A stretch of DNA of 52,745 bases from Conexibacter sp. CPCC 205762. Its GTDB lineage: Bacteria > Actinomycetota > Thermoleophilia > Solirubrobacterales > Solirubrobacteraceae. The notes beneath the pieces were generated by a model. The model had not been told where the DNA came from and searched no databases. It saw only the letters and a list, made by a program, of their open reading frames with translations. Positions 47,497 through 52,745 of the stretch are shown piece by piece. Positions within the stretch are counted from its first letter, which is position 1. Each line of letters begins with the position of its first letter. The stretch spans positions 1-52,745 of the forward strand of contig NZ_JAUTDN010000041.1 in NCBI RefSeq assembly GCF_030646155.1. Reading direction: 5' to 3'. Both the position numbers and the translations under genes were made by a program.

Positions 47497-47751
47497 ATGG
47501 ACACCTTCCCGGACCTCGGCTCCCTGACGGATCAGGAGCTGAAGGATCTCATCCAGCAGATGACCGAGGAGGAGATCGAGGTCTCCTACAAGCGTCGCAT
47601 CCTGCATGGCAAGATCGACATCCTCCGGGCCGAGCTGGTCAACCGTCTGCGCAAGAGACACGACTCGGGCGAGGACGTGATCTCCGGCGCCGACGTCGAG
47701 AAGCTGACCGACATCCTGTCCGGTCGCGCGTCTGGCCAAGAGGAAAGCTGA
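47497..47751 (+). CDS. RsiG-like protein (putative c-di-GMP-responsive anti-sigma factor)
   Basis: 84 aa, charged and helical. Residues 26-41 read E-x3-S-x2-R-x3-H-x3-D. That is the c-di-GMP-binding motif of Streptomyces RsiG (E-x3-S-x2-R-x3-Q-x3-D) with His for Gln. RsiG holds sigma factor WhiG inactive when c-di-GMP is bound. Streptomyces RsiG has two motifs on an antiparallel coiled coil; this protein has one, like the homodimeric form described from Rubrobacter. The helix continues to about residue 54 (RAELVNRLRKRHDSG), followed by a second short helix. Family assignment rests on the motif and length. ATG 47497 or GTG 47494; FHA gene 24 bp downstream. Confidence 0.72.
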   Translation: MDTFPDLGSLTDQELKDLIQQMTEEEIEVSYKRRILHGKIDILRAELVNRLRKRHDSGEDVISGADVEKLTDILSGRASGQEES

Positions 47752-47775
47752 CGACGGTCGGCGAAGGAGAGGCCC

Positions 47776-48246
47776 GTGGCGCTCCACTGCCCTGAATGCG
47801 GCTTCGCCAACGCGGTCGGAGCCAACTACTGCCAGCGCTGCGGCGCCTTCCTGGCGACCTCCGAGCAGACCGGCGGCTCTGACCAGACCGCGACGTACCG
47901 GATCGGCGAGACCGGCGAGATCGAGCCGATCGAGCTGGAGGACGTCGTCGCGCGCGGCGCCGCGCTCGTGATCCGCTCCGGCGGCGGCCGCACCGGCGAG
48001 TCGTTCGTCGTCGACGGCGAGAAGCTGACGATCGGCCGCCGGCCCGACAGCGACATCTTCCTCGACGACGTGACCGTCTCGCGCGATCACGCGCTGCTGG
48101 TGCGGCGCGGCCGCGAGTGGTACCTCGACGACTGCGGCTCGCTCAACGGCACCTACGTCAACCGCGAGCGGATCGAGTCGCATCGTCTGGAGGACGGCGA
48201 CGAATTGCAGGTGGGCAAGTACAAGCTGGCGTATCTGTCCCGGTGA
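47776..48246 (+). CDS. FHA-domain protein with N-terminal zinc ribbon (GarA-like)
   Basis: 156 aa. A zinc ribbon opens the protein (C5-x2-C8, C19-x2-C22), then a linker with Thr residues (SDQTATYRIGE), then a full FHA phosphothreonine-binding domain at about 64-150: LTIGRRPDSDIFLDDVTVSRDHALL, then CGSLNGTYVNRERI. The order and size resemble mycobacterial GarA/Corynebacterium OdhI, which are switched by Ser/Thr kinases near the N-terminus; here a zinc ribbon replaces part of the N-terminal tail. GTG 47776 with AAGGAGAGG upstream. The neighbouring MerR gene is also next to garA in mycobacteria. Confidence 0.9.
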   Translation: MALHCPECGFANAVGANYCQRCGAFLATSEQTGGSDQTATYRIGETGEIEPIELEDVVARGAALVIRSGGGRTGESFVVDGEKLTIGRRPDSDIFLDDVTVSRDHALLVRRGREWYLDDCGSLNGTYVNRERIESHRLEDGDELQVGKYKLAYLSR

Positions 48247-48251
48247 GCATC

Positions 48252-49109
48252 ATGGCCTCTCAGATTCCCGACTCCGCCCTCACGCCCGACGCGACCCCCG
48301 CGGAGTCGCCCGCGGCGGTCGCGCCCGCGGCGTCGACGGAGCCCGCTGCCGCGCCGCCGCTGACGCCGCCGACGGCCGCGCCGAGACCGGCGCGCCAGAA
48401 GTCGCTGACGATCGGCGCCGTCTGCAAGGCGCTGAAGCAGGAGTTCCCCGACATCTCGATCTCCAAGATCCGCTACCTGGAGGATCAGAAGCTGCTGACG
48501 CCGCGCCGCACGCAGGGCGGCTACCGCGTCTACAGCCAGAACGACCTGCAGCGGCTGCGGACGATCCTGCGGCTGCAGCGCGACGAGTTCCTGCCGCTGA
48601 GAGTGATCCGCCAGGAGCTGGCCGGCGGCCGCGCCGAGCGTGACGCGCAGCAGCCCGGCGGCAGCAGCGCCGGCGGCGCCAGAGCGGACGTCGGCAGCCT
48701 GCGGCGGCCGGCCGTGCAGGTCAGAGGCCCCGGCGCCGCCTACTCGCTCGACGAGGTCGTCGAGGAGACCGGCGCCGAGCCGAGACTGGTCTACGAGCTG
48801 GAGGAGTTCGGCGTCATCCGCGCCGAGCAGCGCGCCGGCCAGCGCTTCTACGACGAGACCGATCGCGAGATCGTGCGCGCCGTCACCGAGCTGGCGAGAT
48901 ACGGCGTCGCCGGCCGCAACCTGCGCGTCTTCCGCACCTCGGCCGACCGCGAGTCGGCGCTGCTGCAGCAGATCCTCGCCCCGGCGCTGCGCTCGCGCAA
49001 CCCGGAGCGGCGCAGAGAGGCGGTCGAGACGCTGGAGAACCTCGCCGCGGTCGCGACCTACCTCAAGCACCTGCTGCTGATCCGCGACCTGCGCAGAATC
49101 AGCGGATGA
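48252..49109 (+). CDS. MerR-family regulator (FtsR/Rv1828-like)
   Basis: 285 aa. After a Pro/Ala-rich disordered N-terminus (about 1-48) a MerR winged helix appears: LTIGAVCKALKQEFPDISISKIRYLEDQKLLTPRRTQGGYRVYS and RLRTILRLQRDEFLPLRVIRQEL. A second HTH-like half follows at about 165-240 (YSLDEVVEETGAEPRLVYELEEFGVI). This double arrangement and the FHA neighbour match the actinobacterial FtsR/Rv1828 group that controls division genes. GTG 48243, overlapping the FHA stop (GTGA), is an alternative start. Confidence 0.88.
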   Translation: MASQIPDSALTPDATPAESPAAVAPAASTEPAAAPPLTPPTAAPRPARQKSLTIGAVCKALKQEFPDISISKIRYLEDQKLLTPRRTQGGYRVYSQNDLQRLRTILRLQRDEFLPLRVIRQELAGGRAERDAQQPGGSSAGGARADVGSLRRPAVQVRGPGAAYSLDEVVEETGAEPRLVYELEEFGVIRAEQRAGQRFYDETDREIVRAVTELARYGVAGRNLRVFRTSADRESALLQQILAPALRSRNPERRREAVETLENLAAVATYLKHLLLIRDLRRISG

Positions 49110-49174
49110 CGCCAGATCCTGCGGCCTGAGGCCTTGGATTCGGCCGGAAGAGCTCGCCGGAAGCTCCTTCCTCC

Positions 49175-49711
49175 ATGACGACCGCTGATCTGCGCGCGCA
49201 CATCCGCGACATCCCCGACTATCCGAAGCCGGGGATCGTCTTCCGCGACATCACGCCGCTGCTGCTCGACCCGCTCGCGCTCGACGCGGCCGTCGCGCGC
49301 CTGGCCGCCTTCGGCGCCGCGCGCGACGTCGACCTCGTCGTCGCCGCGGAGGCGCGCGGCTTCATCCTCGGCGGCGCGATCGCACGGGCGCTCGGGGCCG
49401 GCTTCGTGCCCGCGCGCAAGCCCGGCAAGCTGCCGGCGAGGACGGTCAGCGCCGAGTACATCCTCGAATACGGCGTCGACGCGCTGGAGATGCACGCCGA
49501 CGCGCTCGCGCACGGCGCCAACGTGCTCGTGCACGACGACCTGCTCGCGACCGGCGGCACCGCCCGCGCGCTCTGCGACCTCGTCGAGCAGCTCGGCGGC
49601 CACGTCGCGGGCTGCGCCTTCCTCGCCGAGCTGAGCTTCCTCGGCGGGCGCGAGCGGCTGGCGCCGTTCGACGTGCTGACGCTCGTCGACTACGCGAGCG
49701 AGGCCGCGTAG
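49175..49711 (+). CDS. apt: Adenine phosphoribosyltransferase
   Basis: 178 aa. It salvages adenine to AMP with PRPP. N-terminal LRAHIRDIPDYPKPGIVFRDITPLL is typical, followed by AAEARGFILGGAIARALG, FVPARKPGKLPARTVSAEYILEYG with the hood loop, and the PRPP-binding loop VLVHDDLLATGGTARAL. No Shine-Dalgarno; the 65-bp spacer upstream contains a short inverted repeat GGAAG-CTC-CTTCC just before the ATG. Confidence 0.96.
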   Translation: MTTADLRAHIRDIPDYPKPGIVFRDITPLLLDPLALDAAVARLAAFGAARDVDLVVAAEARGFILGGAIARALGAGFVPARKPGKLPARTVSAEYILEYGVDALEMHADALAHGANVLVHDDLLATGGTARALCDLVEQLGGHVAGCAFLAELSFLGGRERLAPFDVLTLVDYASEAA

Positions 49712-49713
49712 CG

Positions 49714-50157
49714 ATGCCGACGACGCGCATGCAGCGGACGCTGCCGGCGCCGCCGGCCGACGTCTGGCGGATCCTCAACGACCCGTATCACCAGGAGCGC
49801 TGGTGGCCGCGCGTGCGGCGCGTCGAGGACGTCGACCTCGACCGCTTCACGCAGGTGCTGGCGACGCAGAGAGGCAAGGGCGTGCGCGCGGACTTCGCGA
49901 TCCTCGCGCGCGAGGAGGAGGAGCTGCTGCAGTGGGAGCAGCTGCTGGAGGGCTCGCCGTTCGAGCGGCTGCTGGAGGAGGCGGTGACGACCTTCACGCT
50001 CGCGCCGGCCGACGACGGCACCGTCGTCGCGGTCGAGCTGCAGCAGCGCACGCTCGGCTGGTCGCGGCTGGCGCCGTGGCTCTACAAGCGCGCCGCCAGA
50101 CGGCAGCTCGGCGAGGCGCTGGACGCGCTCGCCGAGCTGGTCACGCCGCCGCGGTAG
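49714..50157 (+). CDS. SRPBCC (START-like) family protein
   Basis: 147 aa. A polyketide-cyclase/START-like helix-grip fold is suggested by the opening RTLPAPPADVWRILNDPYHQERWWPRVRRVEDV, alternating strands in the middle, and a long C-terminal helix (RAARRQLGEALDALAELV). The family binds hydrophobic ligands; nothing more specific can be said. ATG two bases after the apt stop, so co-transcribed with it. Confidence 0.82.
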   Translation: MPTTRMQRTLPAPPADVWRILNDPYHQERWWPRVRRVEDVDLDRFTQVLATQRGKGVRADFAILAREEEELLQWEQLLEGSPFERLLEEAVTTFTLAPADDGTVVAVELQQRTLGWSRLAPWLYKRAARRQLGEALDALAELVTPPR

Positions 50158-50177
50158 CGGCGGCTGCGGGGCTCGCG

Positions 50178-50603
50178 CTAGGAGGCGAGCGACGCGTCGA
50201 GCGTGATCTCAGGCACGCCGGCGAGCGCGCGGCTGACCGGGCAGCCTCTCTTGGCGCCCTCGGCCGCTTCCTTGAAGCCGGCCTCGTCGAGGCCCGGCAC
50301 GACGCCGACGACGGTCAGCTCGATCTTCGTGATCGTCGGCGCGCCGTCGACCGGGCGCAGCGTCACGACCGCGCTCGTCTGGACCGAGTCGACCGGCGTG
50401 CCGGCCGTCGCGAGCGCGTTCGACAGCGCCATCGAGAAGCAGGAGGCGTGGGCGGCCGCGATCAGCTGCTCGGGGTTCGCGCCCGGACCGTCCTCGAAGC
50501 GCGACTTGAACGAGTAGTCGCCGCTGATGCCGTCACCGGCGGTGAAGGTGCCGGCACCGGCTCTGAGGTCGCCCTTCCACTCTGCGGTTCCTCTTGCGGG
50601 CAT
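50178..50603 (-). CDS. OsmC-family peroxiredoxin
   Basis: 141 aa. OsmC/Ohr-type thiol peroxidase that reduces organic hydroperoxides. The first cysteine is in AAHASCFSMALSNAL and the second in GAKRGCPVSRAL, the paired reactive sites of the family; NPEQLIAAAH precedes the first. The pattern is closer to OsmC than to Ohr. AAGGAG stands about 7 nt before the ATG. Convergent with the SRPBCC gene. Confidence 0.93.
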   Translation of the reverse strand: MPARGTAEWKGDLRAGAGTFTAGDGISGDYSFKSRFEDGPGANPEQLIAAAHASCFSMALSNALATAGTPVDSVQTSAVVTLRPVDGAPTITKIELTVVGVVPGLDEAGFKEAAEGAKRGCPVSRALAGVPEITLDASLAS

Positions 50604-50645
50604 GTCCTGCTCCTTGGATTCGAAAGGGGGTCGGCGGGGCGAACC

Positions 50646-51788
50646 CTACCCCGTTCTGTTCACTCTGATCGTGCCCTCGAGCACGATCTCTCTCGGCGTC
50701 GAGGCCGTTCTGCCGGCGCTGATCGACTCGCGCGAGAGCACGACCTTGGCGAATCTGCCGGTGTTGGCCGGCAGCGGGGCGCTGACGCTCGTCTTGCCGG
50801 TCGCCGGCACCTGCCCGGGGAAGTAGCCGAGGAACTTGGCGCTGCCGTCGGTCGCCTGCAGCCACAGCGCGTAGACGTCGTCCTGACCGTTGACGGGCAT
50901 GTCCTGCACCTGCACGGCGACGGTCGGTCTGCCGTCTCTGATCGCGAGGAAGGCGATCCCGAGCGGTCTGTCGCCGCCGGCGGGCGGCGTCAGGTTGACC
51001 TGCTGCAGGACGACGGTGTCCTGCGCGCTCGCTCCTCTGCCGGCGGTCGTTCTCGTCGCGGCCGCCGGGGCCGAGGGCGTGGTCGACATCGTCGAGGTGT
51101 CGTCGCCGCCGCCGTCGCGGTTGATCACGACGATCAGCGCGACGACGACGAGCGCCGCGATCCCCGCGATCAGGAGCGCGCCGCCGAGCTTGGAGGAGCG
51201 GCGCGGCGCGCGCTCGTCGTTCCAGCCGAAGGAGTCGAGCGCGCCCGTCTCGGCGGCCGGCTCGTGGTCGGCGTCGGCGTCGTGCGGCGCGTCGTGGGCG
51301 TCGTCGGCGGGCGGCTCGTCGCCGGCGAGCGGCTCGGCGTCGGGCTCGGCGGGCGCCGCGTCGGCGGGCGGCGCGTCGGCGGGCGCCGCGGCCGGCTCGA
51401 CCGGCGCGAAGGCCGCGGTCGCGCCGTTGCCGTCGGCACCGGGCAGCACGGGCAGCTCCGTCGCCGCGTAGGGCGCGAGCAGCTCGCGCAGCTGGCGCGC
51501 GAAGCGGCGGGCGGCGCGCGAGTCCTCGAGGTGCTGCAGCGTCACCGCGCTCTGCGCGTCGTCCTGCTGCCCCAGCAGCCAGTCGCTGATCTGACCGCGC
51601 CGCTCGAGCGAGAGCGCGCTGCCGGCGCCGGGGCCGACGAGCGTCTCCAGACCGGAGTGGGCTCGGTAGCGCACGGCCGCCTCGTCGATTCTCAGCAGAC
51701 CAGAGAGATCGGCGTAGCCGCGGCCCTGCTTGAGGATCAGCTGGAGGACGGCGCGCTGGTCGGGGGGAAGCTCCTCGATGCCGCTCAT
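50646..51788 (-). CDS. Membrane protein joining a sigma region-4-like HTH to an RskA-like outer domain
   Basis: 380 aa. Residues 5-50 (LPPDQRAVLQLILKQGRGYADLSGLLRIDEAAVRYRAHSGLETL in parts) follow the pattern of sigma-70 region 4. A helical part, then an acidic Asp/Ala/Pro linker (about 120-190), one transmembrane segment (about 197-222), a Thr/Ser/Ala linker, and an extracytoplasmic domain resembling the C-terminal domain of anti-sigma-K factor RskA (MPVNGQDDVYALWLQATDGS, PTGKTS-like end VLEGTIRV). So a DNA-binding-like domain and an anti-sigma-like sensor are in one chain. Start ATG 51788 is preceded by TAGGCT 8 nt upstream. Outer-domain arginines are mostly AGA. Confidence 0.78.
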   Translation of the reverse strand: MSGIEELPPDQRAVLQLILKQGRGYADLSGLLRIDEAAVRYRAHSGLETLVGPGAGSALSLERRGQISDWLLGQQDDAQSAVTLQHLEDSRAARRFARQLRELLAPYAATELPVLPGADGNGATAAFAPVEPAAAPADAPPADAAPAEPDAEPLAGDEPPADDAHDAPHDADADHEPAAETGALDSFGWNDERAPRRSSKLGGALLIAGIAALVVVALIVVINRDGGGDDTSTMSTTPSAPAAATRTTAGRGASAQDTVVLQQVNLTPPAGGDRPLGIAFLAIRDGRPTVAVQVQDMPVNGQDDVYALWLQATDGSAKFLGYFPGQVPATGKTSVSAPLPANTGRFAKVVLSRESISAGRTASTPREIVLEGTIRVNRTG

Positions 51789-51796
51789 TCCGCCCA

Positions 51797-51806
51797 AGCC
51801 TACTAT
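51797..51806. promoter_or_regulatory. Overlapping divergent -10 boxes
   Basis: TAGGCT on the minus strand (51802-51797) lies 8 nt before ATG 51788, and TACTAT on the plus strand (51801-51806) lies 11 nt before GTG 51818. They share two base pairs within a 29-bp gap. Confidence 0.45.
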
Positions 51807-51817
51807 CGTCCCGCCGC

Positions 51818-52222
51818 GTGAGTCTCAGACCGCTGCCCCTTCCCGATCGCGGCCTCGACAGCCTCTTCGGCTACTCGGAGCTGCTCCACGGCGACGGCGA
51901 GATGCGCGCGCGCATACCCGTCAGACCGGACCTGCTGCAGCCCTTCGGCCTCGTCCACGGCGGCCTCTACGCGGCGGTCGCGGAGACGCTCGCGTCGATC
52001 GGCACCTACATGGGCGTGCACGAGCGCGGCATGCAGGCGATGGGCCTGTCGAACAGCACCAGCTTCCTGCGCCCGATCCTGCACGGCCACGTCAACGCGC
52101 ACGCGAGAGTCTTCCACCGCGGCGCGAGCACCTGGCTGTGGGACGTCGAGATCCGCGACGACGACGACAAGCTGTGCGCGGTCACGCGGATGACGATCGC
52201 CGTCCGCCCGCCGCGCTCGTAG
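51818..52222 (+). CDS. PaaI-type hotdog thioesterase
   Basis: 134 aa, single hotdog fold. The active-site segment LVHGGLYAAVAETLAS (His-Gly-Gly with Glu seven residues on) matches the PaaI/YbdB family that hydrolyses acyl- or aryl-CoA esters. LSNSTSFLRPILHGHVNAHARVFHRG and VEIRDDDDKLCAVTRMTIAV follow in family order. GTG start without a Shine-Dalgarno. Convergent with the PucR gene 7 bp away. Confidence 0.92.
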   Translation: MSLRPLPLPDRGLDSLFGYSELLHGDGEMRARIPVRPDLLQPFGLVHGGLYAAVAETLASIGTYMGVHERGMQAMGLSNSTSFLRPILHGHVNAHARVFHRGASTWLWDVEIRDDDDKLCAVTRMTIAVRPPRS

Positions 52223-52229
52223 CGCGCCG

Positions 52230-52745
52230 CTACACGTAGCGGCGCGCCTCGACGGCGAGGTGGAGCGTCAGCAGCTCGGTCGCGTCGGACAGGTCGACGC
52301 CGAGCAAGCGCTCGATCCGCTCGATCCGGTGGTAGAGCGCCTGGCGGTTGAGGTGCAGCGCGCGGGCGGTCTCGGCCTTGCGGCCGGCGTTGGCGCAGAG
52401 CGCCTCCAGCGTCGGCAGCAGCGCGTGTCTGCGTCTGCGGTCGTGCTCGATCAGCGGGCCGAGCCGGCGCGTCACGAGCGCCGCCAGCTCGCGGTCGTCG
52501 CGCCAGTGCCACAGCAGCCGCTGGAGCTCCAGCGCGCGCGCGTCGTGCCAGGGGGCGGCGGGGAGCGGCGCGGCGCTGGCGGCGCCGTCGGCGGCCAGCC
52601 GCAGCTCGGGGCCGGCCTCCTCCCAGCCGGCCGCGCGGCCGACCGCGACCGCCAGCTCGGCCTCGCCGAGCCGCCGCGCGACCGCCGTCCGCAGCGCCTG
52701 CGCGACGCGCGTCGCGACCCGCTCGCGTTCGGCCGCGGCGCCCGT
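52230..52745 (-). CDS. PucR/CdaR-type transcriptional regulator, C-terminal part (5' end outside window)
   Basis: At least 172 residues; the frame remains open to the window edge. The last 60 residues are the PucR-family HTH: LLPTLEALCANAGRKAETARALHLNRQALYHRIERIERLLGVDLSDATELLTLHLAVEARR. Upstream, RLGEAELAVAVGRAAGWEEAG and ALELQRLLWHWRDDRELAALVTRRLGPLIEHD fit the GGDEF-like linker region of the same family. PucR proteins usually control purine, amino acid or sugar-acid catabolism; the target is unknown. Confidence 0.9.
   Translation of the reverse strand, partial: TGAAAERERVATRVAQALRTAVARRLGEAELAVAVGRAAGWEEAGPELRLAADGAASAAPLPAAPWHDARALELQRLLWHWRDDRELAALVTRRLGPLIEHDRRRRHALLPTLEALCANAGRKAETARALHLNRQALYHRIERIERLLGVDLSDATELLTLHLAVEARRYV

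Overview
The window is a 52.7 kb piece of a very GC-rich chromosome with almost every gene packed into operons. Gene content (SepF, a GarA-like FHA protein next to a MerR/FtsR-type regulator, an RsiG-like protein, short EF-Ts, PucR, leaderless genes with TANNNT -10 boxes) points to an actinobacterium. The frequent AGA arginine codons in a roughly 70 % GC background, the short HisG with HisZ, and the single-motif RsiG-like protein fit an early-branching class such as Thermoleophilia (Conexibacter/Solirubrobacterales). That placement is my inference from gene content, not a database result.

Layout. 1-1005: the 3' end of a 5S rRNA with a hairpin, a degenerate palindromic repeat, one small hypothetical gene and a quiet 336-bp spacer. 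1006-4556: an isocitrate/isopropylmalate dehydrogenase-family gene, a small duplicated zinc-knuckle protein, and an HD-domain/MFS pair. 4636-11601: murA followed by hisZ-G-D-B-H-A-F, mostly with overlapping starts and stops. 11718-15198: a membrane-anchored GMC oxidoreductase and a small membrane protein that seem to share one membrane module. 15195-17967: a membrane-anchored beta-propeller protein divergent from a CCA-transferase-family gene.

18046-22641 is a cell-envelope and division block (pgeF-yggS-sepF-proC-yggT-lspA-rluD). 22805-30160 is the conserved rpsB-tsf-pyrH-frr-uppS-cdsA run, then a small exported protein, dxr and rseP; this links translation, undecaprenyl and phospholipid synthesis, and isoprenoid supply. 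30260-32083 is an acyl-CoA synthetase.

32080-41588 (minus strand) is a single ten-gene urea unit: the UrtABCDE importer, fused urease gamma/beta, UreC, and the chaperones UreF, UreG and UreD. UreE is absent, but UreG carries a histidine-rich tail. UreF contains a 49-bp palindromic element inside its reading frame; a second, degenerate copy lies near the 5S gene. 41797-52745 holds ispG, an alpha/beta hydrolase, a secreted glycoside-hydrolase-like protein, proS, a CDP-alcohol phosphatidyltransferase, an RsiG-like/FHA/MerR regulatory run, apt, an SRPBCC protein, OsmC, a sigma-region-4/RskA-like membrane protein, a hotdog thioesterase and a truncated PucR regulator.

The strongest cross-cutting observation is regulatory. 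At least seven genes have a TANNNT hexamer exactly 7 nt before an ATG/GTG with no Shine-Dalgarno, as expected for leaderless transcripts. At three divergent junctions the two -10 boxes overlap on opposite strands, which would make transcription mutually exclusive. Other items worth following are MurA with Asp in place of the fosfomycin-target Cys, an RsiG-like protein with a single variant c-di-GMP motif, the palindromic element in ureF, the duplicated membrane module of the GMC oxidoreductase, and the 160-residue tail on ribosomal protein S2.
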